NCBI GenBank assembly: GCA_021397835.1
Contig: JAJFZO010000742.1
Span: 939,001 to 1,003,000 of the forward strand
DNA from: Moringa oleifera
Lineage: Eukaryota; Streptophyta; Magnoliopsida; Brassicales; Moringaceae
Direction: 5' to 3'
Length of the DNA: 64,000 bases
Shown here: positions 12,483 to 24,548 of the stretch, in pieces
How positions within the stretch are numbered: position 1 is the first letter of the stretch
Layout: each line of letters opens with the position of its first letter
The notes under the pieces: generated by a model
Databases searched by the model: none
The model's input: only the letters and a program-made list of their open reading frames with translations
What the model was told of the DNA's origin: nothing
Translations under genes and position numbers: made by a program

Positions 12483-12689
12483 ATAAACTTATGACTGGTT
12501 TATAATCTTTTAAAAAAAAAATTTCCTACAAGCATCCAAACATATGTAAACCTTTTGAAAAACTAGGTCTAATGCAGATGTCTCCTATCCAAAACTTAAA
12601 ATCAATGAGCTTATCTAATTTTGTATCCTAACCTCTTCAAAATAGTCCATTGGTCTCATGTGTTACTATCCTTCAAAATAAAAAATTTT

Positions 12690-13620
12690 CATCAACGCAA
12701 ACCTCTTTGCCCTTATATGAACACCTCTCGTAACTTCATAAACCATATCTTTTCGTAGTCTTTGTCAAAGTAAAAATTGACTTTAGGATTTCTGCTAAAC
12801 AAGTGAATACATATACGGGCTACGAACTTAACATTCATAAGTTTAATTCGAAAAAAGATGTTGCATGTATGTACAGAGGTAAGTTTTACAAAAAAAAAAA
12901 AAAATTCTAGTGAGATCAATATGGTCCCCCTGCAATCGCTCATGCATATAGCCTTTAGTTTATAGGGTTACCTTAGCAAATTTAAGGTTGTAACCCCTTT
13001 TTAATAACATATTATGTTACTGTCTCTCTAATTTCAAAAAGTGATCTAAATATTATCCCTAGACTGGAAATATTTGAATTAGACATGTTAGTGGCTACAT
13101 TAAACTTTATCTCTTTTAACTGTCAACATCTTCACCAAAACCAAGTGATGTATATAGTTTATTAAAATAATCACACTAAAAATCATCAAATATATATTTG
13201 ATCTTAACATGGCCAACAACCTCCATGTTATTTATAAGCATATCGAGATTGGTGCTATGGATAATATTATCCTTCAGATCAACCTCATGATCACTGTTAA
13301 TTAACTCACCTTCATTGCCATCTTTGTCATCTTCTTCCATCCCACCTTCAAGCTCATCCTCCTTTTCTTTTTCATCTCTATTTTTTTCCCTTATAATCCT
13401 TATTATCTTTGTCTGTCTCAACCTCGTTCTCCTTCCCATCCTCAATGTCATCCTTATTTTGATCATTGTCCTCTTCATCATCATAAACAACATTATCAAT
13501 ATATGGTTAATACAAAAAAGAAAGAACATGTAATAAACAGCCAGATGCATACCTGTCATGCTTGCTATTATTATTATGATTAAAGTTATATGTAAATAAT
13601 AAGGATAAATACATCCCAAT
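12690..13620 (-). pseudogene. MULE (MuDR-family) transposase relic, minus strand
   Basis: Reading leftward, an acidic stretch rich in Asp/Glu (13,420-13,290) precedes a block near 13,070 like the family's V-G-M-x-F start. Next comes an A-I-C-x-x-D-C-R-G block at about 12,940-12,920, then H-T-C-N-x-x-F near 12,860 and W/V-x-A-R-x-x-x-x-L-F-x-R-N-P-K near 12,800. This order matches the N-terminal part of plant mudrA-like transposases (acidic linker, zinc-binding C/H segment, K-W-I-A block). Stops and frameshifts separate the blocks and the catalytic MULE domain was not seen. It is a dead fragment. Confidence 0.55.
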
Positions 13621-16479
13621 TTATGTCACTTTGACCTAGTGTGTCCCAAATCAATATGTAGTTACATATGTACATCTCTAATTGATCTATACATAAGCTA
13701 CAACATGTTAAGTACATCAACATCATTCTCTAGTTTTTTAAGATTATTTTGCATTATTTTTTCAAAAATTATATAAAATAATTTCTAAGGCTGAACCAAG
13801 TTTTAACATCCTTAACATTTGTGATATTTCTACAAAAGAAAAAGAAAATCATTATCCATATCATCAAAAACAATAACTTGATTATGAACTATATATCTTA
13901 TCAACCGATTTAATAAATTGACCACCATAATGTGTGTGACAGATGAAGTGGAATGAAGTCATGTGTAGTCCTAAATAAGTAACAAATAGACTTCAATTTT
14001 AAAGAGATGAAAAAGTTGTACTATAAAACTAACATATAAAATAACAAAAAGTGCAAATAATTACTTACATTCTTATATTTTTTCATTGCTAATTGCAGTG
14101 ATCCACACACACAACCTAATCAAAATATGCACATATATGAACATGCTAAGAGTAACCCAAACATGAAATATATTGTTCACATAGACGACAAGTAATATAA
14201 TATCCATTCTGACACTACTTACCATGTATTTATATGTTTAAAGTAGAAATTGATAAGTTATACTAAATATTACTCCACTAATGCTTAGTATTAAACTAAT
14301 TAATCTAGTTTCAGCTCTTAAAATTTATAATTAATTGACCACATATATCGAAGCTTTCTATTGAATAAAAAAATCTCCTAGTACGTGAAGTTCGCCCATG
14401 CTCAATAACATGAATATGTGAAAACGACAACACAAATGAAGATGAAAATGATAAAACAAAAAGGAGGATGACCACTATCTTTTTTAAAAAAATTGCATTC
14501 CTTAAGAACTAGAATACTAAAAAAGCAGTAGTTGATGATAGAGAAATAATATAAAAAGTGTTAATTTTCACAAATAACATAATCAAATAAATGATTCAAG
14601 AAAATATAGACTAATTATAGATAACATTGTAAAACAACACTACTAGAATTTGCAAAATGAGGCAAGACTGACTTAGGAAAAACATGATAATAGTCTTATC
14701 AATTTGGTTTTCTACAATTAAAAAATCTTCATTTTACCCTTGGTCAATCCCCAATGGAAAATAACATCATACAAATTGATCAATAAAATTTTGTCCCAAG
14801 ATATTTATAGTATACAATTTCTTTGAAAAAGATGATAAACTTGATAATTTTTTTTTTTAAAAATTGTTAATATTTTAATTTTAATTAATTTTTATTAAAA
14901 ATGATAAACATAAAAAAATTTAAACTTAATGCACATTTTAATTTAAACTTCGAAGTTCATATGAAGCAATATTACCCAAAACGTATTAGTTTAGCATAAT
15001 TTGAGCCATCCTATTAATTTCTTTTTTACATCATTAATCAAGTTAAGGATTTTTAGGGGGAATTATCAAATTTACCAAAAACACAACAATTAACTAACGA
15101 CAGGCTTTTTTTTCCTCTGTCTTAAACTATTTCCTACAACTCTTTAACTTTTTTATTATCGCCTTTTCATTGTCTTCTTTGCCAAATTGGAAGAAATAGA
15201 TACTAAATTCAACACCCAAGTATGTGGGCTTGTGGACAAGATTGTAATCTAAATTTTATTTTGTTTATTTGCTTGAAAATGTTATCTACAAAAGTTAGGT
15301 TGAAGTGGTCCTAATTTCTATACACATGTGGTTGAAAATTCGAAATTGGGGTCCTAAAGTATATGTGATTTACTTCAATGTGCTATTTCTTTTATTGTCT
15401 ACAATTGTTTTCGAAAATAGTGGCCATCACAAGCATTGGATTTAGATAATTATTATGGCAAACCTCTTTACAAATTAAAAAATTAGTTGAACCATTTCAC
15501 TTTTCTTTATGTGGATATGTGTGTTATGTTATGGTTATTATTTTAATAATTACTTTGAATTAAAGCATATTTGTTTACTTTATGTTGTATGTTATGGTTA
15601 TTATTATTATTATGTTAAAGATTTATGGATGGTATAGTTGTTCGTGTGGATGCTTTTGAAGTTGGTTTTTGTGGAGTCAATATTGTGAGCATAGTATGGA
15701 CCACTCTTTTCCTTTTATTTAAGTTTGTTTTTCATACATATTTTTAAACGTTGCTTTGCATGGATATTGTTACCTTGCACATTGAAAGAACACTATGTGA
15801 AAGTTAGAAACAATCTCATCACATTAATTGTTTGTTTTACATTAACAATAGTGGACTTTAGAAAATTAAGTCTACTATATGAGATATAATGTTTCCTAAC
15901 TTAAGTTTATTTTGCTTTTATATTTTCCTTATTTAGGCTGCACCAATAAGATCATTCCTCTTCACATATCATTTGCAATATCATAGTCAATTTTTTGATC
16001 TGCCCACTAGAGTTTATAATTTAGACAAAGTACTTACTTTTGAGAATAGTTATAATAATGAGTTTAGTTTAAAAAGTGATTAATATGTGAGAACTGACGC
16101 ATGAGGAGAGTCAACCAACATGTATAATACAACGTATGAAATAAAACTAGGCATGTGGATATATATGTTATCAAATGCATGGTAACTAAAGGTTTTGTTA
16201 GCCAACTTGATGCTTTTGGTAGTGTTACAAGTAATAATGCTAGTTCTCATAAGAGATCTGCCAATGTTGAGGGTTCCAAGGCTCATTGTCGTATTGATAG
16301 AATTATGGCTACTAGTTGTATGCATAAAACCTATTAGAAGATAAATATTGTAATAGTTGATAGTTCTGATAAGGTCCTAGCTTATGGTGTAACTGCTGCT
16401 ATTGCAACTAGTATTCTTGCAACTAGTAGTGTTGCACCTGGAAGGATTGTTCTTTATGGTGGTTAAACCTTATAGGACC
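13621..16479. other. AT-rich intergenic DNA, no gene recognised
   Basis: Short open stretches only. A CACTACTAGAATTTG string at 14,638-14,652 resembles a CACTA terminus, but no partner end was found. Confidence 0.5.
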
Positions 16480-16820
16480 TTAATAATAAGGTTATTAAGA
16501 ATGGTGATGAGGAGGAAGATGATGAAAGTAACACTGGTAGTGGTGATTATATCGTAGTAAAATTAGTGTTAATGGTGATAATGTTAACGAAGATAATGGA
16601 GATGACTTTAATGATAATGATTATAATTTAGACTTTGAGATTGAGATAACGCATAAAGGTAATCTTGATTCCAAGAGAACTAATATAGTAAATGGTAGAG
16701 ATTCTATAAGAAACAATGAAACAGATAGTAGACTGAAGTTTAATTCTTTTCAAAGGATTTTTTTTATACGTTGTACACTCTACATAGGCAAAAAGATGAG
16801 GTAAGAAGGGCTAATATAGG
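16480..16820 (+). pseudogene. MULE transposase relic, N-terminal acidic part (left of insertion)
   Basis: A plus-strand stretch rich in GAT/GAA/AAT codons (GATGAGGAGGAAGATGATGA at about 16,507) encodes the acidic linker typical of mudrA-like transposases. It stops abruptly at 16,820, where the left arm of the palindrome begins. The matching continuation is found at 19,441. Confidence 0.45.
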
Positions 16821-19440
16821 TGATAGAATGTATAATAGTCACATATATTTTATATTTTCTCATATTTTTGTTGGTTGTAAATGATTAAATCTTAGATTTT
16901 GACTATATTTTATATTTAGTAGGGTGGATTAAAGAACTCAACTAAGATGTACTCAAAATTCATTATTTGAAGATAAAAAGTTGGATTTCAAGAGATGTGG
17001 ATGAATTAAACAATGTCTTTTGATAAAGTATTGGCACACCTAATAATATTGAAATTCTACTGAAACATGACTTCATCTTTTATTTGAAAAGTAGTTATAA
17101 AAATTTTATTTTTATCCTAATTTATCTTTGAGAGTCCTAGTTAAAACAGATTATTATGTGCAGAGGTAGTTCCTTCAAAGAATCATCTAAAGTTTATTTT
17201 CTATCTTTTTCTTTTCTTAGATTTTTTTTTCATAGATTACTAAACATCTATTCCAGTAAAACGATAATCAAGGTTTAATTCTTCAAGAATTATGAGATCT
17301 AACTGATTTTATTTATTTTTTTTATTTTTTATATATTTTTTATGCTTGTTGAAAATATTATTTTGATTGATTATAATAAAAATGATCATTTGTTTAATCA
17401 TCAAAATAACAGATTATTAATTAAAAATTTTAATCCGTAATTATTTAAATGTTCTTATATAAGTAGTAAATAACATAGTTCATTGCAAAAGAGGTTTTCA
17501 ATTTATGTTATAAAGATATATAGTCTAGTTTAAATAAACCTATACATGTGTTTATTGGTTAGAATTAGTAATTTTTGTAATTCTTAATGCTAATGATAAA
17601 TTAAATCCTAAGATCGTATATAGGATTATTTATTAATAAGAAAAATAATCAGAGATCGTATCTTGGTTATCAAAGAAGTAAGGAAAAATAGGTTGTTAAG
17701 TCATACCAATAAATATAACCAATTCAGTGAAGATTAAAAGATTTTTATCTTTGTATCAATGATCAGTTCCTAAATCAAACCTGATATTATTTCTTTGATT
17801 AGATACTCTATTACATTGATTTTTTATTATTTTTATTTTATCTACTTTTAATTCTTCAAACTCTTTTTTCTTTTATTTTAATTCACGAAAAATAAATCTA
17901 ACCAATTTTCAGGGAATCGACCTTACTAATCTATACTACAGTTTAATTTTTTAAGTAAAAATTTAATTTGCGTCATTGCCAGGGATTGGTTTAAATTTTT
18001 TACACCATCTAACCAAAAACGTTAAAGAAAGGCGCTTTTTAAAAGCTAACCCAAATTTTTAATTTTTTTTAAGTAAAGGTATGATATGCTTTCAAATATC
18101 GACCTTATTTTTTTAAAAAATAAAAAAATCATAAAATAAATTATTAAAAAAATTAAAAATTTGGGTTGTCTCCTCAAAAGCGCATTTCTTTAACTTTTTT
18201 TGCTAAACGGTGCGAAAAATTTAAATCAATCCTTGACAAGGGCGCCAAAAATTATTGGTTGTTGAGGCCAACAAATTAAATTTTTGCTCAAAAAATTAAA
18301 CTATAGTATAGATAAGTAAGGTCGTTTTCATGGAGATTGGTTAGATTTATTTTTAGCAAAATAAAATAAAAAAAGAGTTTAGAGAATTAAAAGTAGATAA
18401 AATAAATAATAAAAAATCAATGTAATAGAGTACCTAGTCAAAAGAATAATTTCATGTTTGATTTAGGAAGTGATCATTGATGCAAAGATAAAAATCTTTT
18501 AATTTTCACTGAATTGGTTATGGTTGTTGGTATGACCTAGCAACCTGTTTCTTCTTACTTTTTTAATAACTAAGATACGATCTCTTATTATTTTCCTTGT
18601 TAATAAATAACTTTACATACGATCTTAGGATTCAATTTACCAGCAGTATTAAGAATTACAGAAACTACCAATTCTAACCAATAAACACATGTGTAAGTTT
18701 ATTTAAACTAGACTATATATCTTCATAACATAAATTGAAAACCTTTTTTGCAATCACCTATATTATTTACTACTTATATTAGAATATTTAAACAATTATA
18801 GATTAAAAGTTCTAATTAGTAATCTGTTATTTTGATAATTAAACAAAGAGCCTTTTTTTATTATAATCAATCAAAATAATATTTTCAACAAGCACAAAAA
18901 ATATATAAACAATAAAAAAATAAAAAAACAAAAAAAATCAGTTAGATCTTGAAGAATCAAACATTCATTATTTTTTTTTGACTGGAATAGATGTTTAGCA
19001 ATTCATGAAGAGAAAAAAATTTAAGAAAAGAGAAAGATAAAAAATAAACTCTAGATGATCCTTTGAAGGAACTACCTCCTTTTTGTATAATAATCCCTAA
19101 ACATAATAATCTATTTTAACTAGGACTCTTAAAAATAAATTAGAGTAAAGATAAAAATTTTACAATTACTTTTTAAATAAAAGATAAAGTCATAGTTTAG
19201 CAAAATTTCAATGCTATTAGGTATGCTAATAGCTTATCCAAAGACATCTTCTAGTTCATCTACATCTCTTGAAATTTAACTTTTCATTTTCAAATAATGA
19301 ATTTTGAGTCCATCTTAGTTGAATTCCTTAATTTACCTTACTAAATATAAAATATAGTCAAAATTTAAGATTTAATTATTTATAACCAACAAAAACATGA
19401 AAAAATTTAATAATATATAAGACTATTATGCATTCTATCA
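16821..19440. mobile_element. 2.6-kb palindrome of two LTR-like arms in inverted orientation
   Basis: The left arm (16,821 to about 18,073) is the reverse complement of the right arm (about 18,142-19,440), with roughly 80-90% similarity by eye and a loop near 70 nt. The outermost 20 bases pair with one mismatch. Each arm starts with TG at its outer end. At 17,970 and 18,250 each carries a primer-binding-site-like sequence: GCGTCATTGCCAGGGATT on the left, and TTTTGGCGCCCTTGTCAAGG on the right when read on the minus strand. So each arm looks like an LTR of about 1.15-1.19 kb plus a short piece of internal DNA, facing each other. A normal LTR element has direct repeats. The left arm lacks about 27 bp just before its PBS-like site. 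Confidence 0.8.
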
Positions 19441-19985
19441 GTAGAGTTTAATCCAACAACAGATTTGATCAAACCAAATTTTAAGGTAGGCATGATTTTC
19501 TCATGGCAAAACAGAATATGCTATGTAAGAAAGGTATGATGTAAAATTTGTTAAGCATGAAATAAATAAATCGAGAGTGAGACGCGAGGAAGGTTATAAG
19601 TGGTGTATACAAATATCACTAGTTGGAAAACAATCTACTTGTACTATGAAAATATATTTTCCAAAGCAAACTTGCAGTGGGTTAATCACAAATAGGCATG
19701 GCAATATTAAATGGATAAGAGAAAAGTAGATAGAGCTTTTTGGGAAGAAGCTTAATATCAAAGTCCAAACAGTAATGGACCTTGTAAGGGAATAACTGGT
19801 ATACAATATGTCAAAAGTTATGTATGTCAATATGAGAACCAAAAGTCTAGTGTAAATTAATTGGTTCTAAAAGTAAGCAACACAATATGATAAAGGATTA
19901 TTATGAAGAGTTAAGGACTTAAAATCCTCACAAAACTCTTGTAGTTATATTGATAGAGTGTTGGTTGTAAACATCTAATTTTGCC
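19441..19985 (+). pseudogene. MULE transposase relic, continuation (right of insertion)
   Basis: Immediately after the palindrome the plus strand encodes FNPTTDLIKPNFKVGM, the usual start of the mudrA-like region. Then come blocks resembling the Q-I-K-T/H-T-C segment (19,650-19,690) and N-I-K-W-I-R (near 19,710). Near 19,890 is NMIKDYYEELR followed by NPHKT, matching the family's L-x-D-Y-x-E-E-L-R-x-x-N-P motif. Stops interrupt it. Order and strand fit the 16,480-16,820 piece, so the two are read as one relic split by the palindrome. Confidence 0.6.
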
Positions 19986-20489
19986 TAAAAGAAATCAAAT
20001 CAAGTGCTTAGAAGGATTACTATCACTATAGATTAGGACTTTTGAGATAAAGACTTTAAGTCATTTATTTTATATTCATCGAAATTTCCTTTCATCAAGG
20101 GATGCAGTTCATTAGGCTTCAATTCATTAGTGTATGTTCATCATGATTTATTTTCATCAAGAGCTTATTCATCGAGTTTGACTCATCAAGTTTGACTCAT
20201 CGAGTTTTAGTTTAGCGAGCTAAGACTTTGTTCATTTGTTTCAATTAATTCAATGATATCAAGATCTGACATTTCATTGGTTACCTATCAAGCTCACATC
20301 GTGAATTGACAGATGAAAAGAAGTATTTGGATAAAGTTTTAAATGACTAAGTGATTATGTAATACATTTACTTAGTCACTTTCTCTGTATATGCTCAAAA
20401 GTCAAGTTGATCAAGAAACAAAAAGACAAAAATTGATGAACAACGAGGCGATCATTCATAAAATAAAAAAATTTATTATAAAAAGTAAA

Positions 20490-22810
20490 TAAAAGAAAAA
20501 TATATAGACAAGACAACTATGCTTTTGGGTTTGGAGTCGAGAGTACGGATCCAATACTTAGAGTAACTTCTGAAAGTTCAAGACTAGGAGCTGAAGCGGA
20601 GGCATCTATAAGAGTTAGCTTTTGTGATGTTTCTCTAATGGTTTTGAAGCTAACTCTTGTGTATCCGCTAATGACACCTCGAAGTTTTCAGAGTTGATTG
20701 AAAAACTTTAGAGGGAGGTGCCACCTACACCTAGGAAAGATTGAGTTTAGAATTTTTTTCTTTAGATCTCCTCCATGACCTTTCTCTTGATGGGCTAATA
20801 AAGGTGGAATAGTTACTTCCTGATCTTGACCTTATATGCATCAAAAATTTTGAACTTGTCTATGTCTTAAGATTGAGATTCCTTTGGAACCTTCCTTACT
20901 TCTTTTAAATGATTAAAAACGAGCTCATTCTTCAAGTGTTAAGTCTCACGTCAATATTAGCATGGACTTGTGCTACTCAATCTTGGTATTGTCTAAATTT
21001 ATCTTAGTTTTCACTAGAATGTTCGTTAGGCATTCCACTTCGGCTGCATAGACATGCACCTTATTCACAACATTACCAGCTAATTTATTTGCAACTTTGG
21101 CTTCTTTTATGTAGTAGTGAAGCCTAATGCTGACATGGTTGTACTTATTAACAAATATGGACATGCGGCGAGAAAACTACATTGCAAGATCAAGAAAAAT
21201 TAGCTCATAAAGATAATACCTGATGAAAAGTTTTCACTAATAAAGAAATAAGGATTTAGATCGAGAGAAGGAAAATTACATCCTTGAAGCTGATTATCAT
21301 GTTGCCAAAGAAGGTTTCACTACCCTCGACTTGCAACTTTTTCACCTTCTAGGGCATAATGGACTTGTGAAATCCACTTGTTGACCAAAATTTAATGGTT
21401 TAAGCTCCCTTCAGCTAGGAGATTCTAGTTAAATAAGAAATGCTCTTTTTTAGGTTGCTAAGGGGGATCGCTTAGGGATATCAAGAGTGCATCCATTGCA
21501 CTCGAATTCGTGATCCTCATTGACTATCTCCTTCCTCTTAGGCAATTGTTTGTTGGGGGAGGATTAACTTTGGATTTTTTCAGGGCAAGAGCAGTATTGT
21601 TAGTTGGTGTTTTGTTAGGCATAGTTTTAAAAGATTGCCCTTTATATTGAACCCTCAATGCGAGCTTAATAAGAGCAATAGATGAAAAGCTAGTATTTTT
21701 GCCCATCATTGCGTTCATAGTTTCTCAGAAGCTGTTCCTTAATAAGCTATGGAACATTTTATTGTTGAACCATTTCAACAAGATCTACAAAACAAGTACA
21801 GAAGAGTTAAAGATAATAACTAAAATGAAAGACAAACTTGTAGAGTGATCTTGATGAAAGACCTAGAGTGTGACTTACCATAGAATTAATGATAAGAAAT
21901 GGTTGATTGAGATTTAATAAGTGTCTAGAGTAAAGATCAAGAGTATACACAGAATTAGTCTATTCTGTCAGGTTTTATGTTGGGATAGGAGTAGAAAGTG
22001 GAGTATGGGACTTTCATTTAGAACGACATCAAGGAGAGGAGCTAAAAGATAAGAAAACAAGTTTCACTCTTTAAAACTTGAGCTAGATGAAATATCAACA
22101 GCTTGGGTGATCCTATCAGAACAAAATATCTTGTACCAAGGCCAAGTAGCACAATGGTGGCTATCTTAGTCCCATTAATATGATCCTTAAAGCTATTTTC
22201 ACTCTGATATTTCAAAAGATATTTGTAAATCTTCTTGACGTCGAGATAAATCCTTTTTTTTTAGAATTTTTTGAAAGACTTTTTCCAAGTGTTCAGATTA
22301 ATAAATTTTGGGCCATGAAGCTAAAAGTAATTTTCAGATTAGCCTTTATTATTGGAAGGCAAGCTCTTTGAGAAAAGTTGTGGCCTAATGCTGCTAAAGT
22401 CGTAAAGTTTCAAACTGGAATCATTATCGCCTCTATTGACTTTTAGTTTAAAGAATTTTGCCAAAAAAAAAAAACAAAAACAAAAAAGAGGCTATAGAAA
22501 GATCAAAACAATTCGTGGAAAAAAGATTTGAACAAAAGCTTTGAATCAAAAGTAACCATACACCACCAGTGTTTGGAAGAAGCTGACACGTTGAGACATT
22601 GAAATACTTTCACACATTCTGAAAGAAAGCATGAACTTGCCCACCTTTTAAACAATCCTTGAAGACCATGACCTGACCTTCACGATAGGTCCATGGTTGT
22701 TGGATGAAGAAGGTAATTCCAACTGAATGAACTTGAAAATGGGAAACTTGTTTTTAACCCATTCTAAGTCATCGTTCATGTAGGAAGAAGGTCCTAAGTT
22801 TTTAACCATT
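20490..22810 (-). pseudogene. Degenerate minus-strand coding sequence, unidentified retroelement-like
   Basis: Base composition is less AT-rich than the flanks, and the minus strand has open stretches at 21,718-21,524, 21,164-20,973 and about 22,790-22,560, with helical, Lys/Glu/Ala-rich predictions. The layout recalls gag-like or plant-mobile-domain genes carried by retroelements. I could not match a specific domain with confidence, and frames are broken repeatedly. It may be more than one fragment. Confidence 0.3.
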
Positions 22811-23039
22811 AAAAAAATTGATTAAAAAAAAAAGGAAGAATAAGGACTCACTGAGAAAAGCATATGGAAATGGAACTTGATTTGTCAAAGTCATAAAAAG
22901 AAAGGGATAATGCTCAAGCTGTAGAATAGAGAAAACTAGTTAAGAAATGTAGATTAAACTAAATAGTTGTAAATTAAAGAGAAAGGACTAATAAAAAACA
23001 ATACAAGTAAATCAATAGAAAATGAGCAGTTAAGGTTTC

Positions 23040-24548
23040 ATTCTCTACCACTAGACAATCATTCATGCGTTGACAACAACATTATTTTCTAATCCCTATT
23101 AAAACTACCAACCGTAGATAACAATAAGTTCTGTTATCTCAATTTGTTGTTAAAATAAAGGTAAGTAGTGTTATTTAATCTTTTTACGCTAAACAACCTA
23201 ATAGATAAGTACCATAAACTTAATCTAATATGAATATCAACATGAGAAAGATAGATTGATCTAAATAACAAATGCAACAAGTGTGATTCATTTAACTTGA
23301 ATTGTGTTTTCCATCAAAACCAACGAAAACTTAACTATAATCACTAATTTCAATTTGCCACAAATAGTTAGACATAAAGACTATTTTAGATTAAGGACCC
23401 TCATTTTGGCTTTACATCATTATGAAATCCTATTTAGTTGGTCAACCCAAATAAAATGAAATAATAATCATAAATATGAATTGTAAAAGAACATGCATAA
23501 TTCTAATTTTAAAAGTTACATAAAAATAATTATCATCAAGTACACAGAATCAGGTCCAAGATTTCGAAATCACTCTCAACTTAATAAAGGTTTAGCTTAA
23601 CATAATTAAAAACAAAATTAAATCAAAGAAAAGCATTGAGTTAAAGAAAAATGAGAAGACAATGAAAGAATATTAGATTTCTTGATTGAATCTTCCTTTC
23701 TTGGTGGGATTCTCAATCTTGATAAAATTATTGATATTTCTCCCTTCTTTTTTTTTTCCTTTTTAAATCCATCCAAGCTCCTTTAGCTGGCAGTAGGTGT
23801 CTTGTATAAAATCTCCAGTATGGGCAAAATAGAAATAACGTAAGTCTAAATTCTACATCTCTTATTTCGCAACACCACCAAGGCATAACAACTCAACACT
23901 ACATAATCATGTTTTTTTTCAATGTACAACATCTAGGCATAGTGCCTTGGTGCTGAAAAGCTACATTTTTCTTCAACATTGTAAGCCAACCCATGGTGCC
24001 TCGATGTTGTTGCATCTTTTAGGCTTTTCAACTTCTTTTCTTTCATTTTACTTTGCTTTCTTCTTTTTTAATTCTTCTAAGTCTTAGAACATATAGATGT
24101 CATTAAACAATTATATTTAGCATAAAAACACAAGGATTAGAATGCACATGTGTGGAGGATCGATGCAAATTTAATTCTTCTAAGTCATTGCAAATGCACC
24201 ATTTCTAGCTCATTTTGGTTTTTGCTTTGCCTTATTTTGTTTTTGATTCAGTCAGTATGTCTAAAAACTCTAAATATGAAAGTTGTAGGCCTTTTTCTTT
24301 TCTTTTCATAGTATCTTGAATCTTCCCAATTAGAGCTCATATGAGAGAGTTATACCCAGATTACAAAGCAATATTGAAAGTGTGCAAAATCGCCCAATTG
24401 GTTTCATATTTCTACTTCATGTTTCCATTTGTACTTTATTTTATTCCTTGCAGGATTAGATCATAAAACACATATAAAGGCACTAAAAAAACTCTCAAAA
24501 TCTAATAAATAATAAATAAATATACTCAAAATATTTGAGTTATCAACT
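23040..24548 (-). mobile_element. LTR-like noncoding block (possible solo LTR)
   Basis: Read on the minus strand it starts TGATAACTCAAATATTTTGA at 24,548 and runs through noncoding sequence with pyrimidine-rich tracts. It includes the phrase AGAGCTCATATGAGAGAGTT (plus strand, near 24,332), which I associate with widespread plant LTR noncoding sequence. No coding region is attached. The right-hand boundary near 23,040 is a guess and no target duplication was checked. Confidence 0.3.

Noticed and set aside
13315..13533. Ser/Ile-rich plus-strand frame
   Set aside because: Complement of the acidic stretch of the minus-strand MULE relic. The Ser/Ile richness comes from reversed Asp/Glu codons.
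14638..14652. CACTACTAGAATTTG, like a CACTA transposon terminus
   Set aside because: No inverted partner and no 3-bp target duplication found nearby. A single 15-base match in AT-rich DNA is weak.
20140..20225. Repeated AGTTTGACTCATC units considered as a CRISPR-like or satellite array
   Set aside because: Only two or three imperfect units without regular spacers, in plant nuclear DNA.
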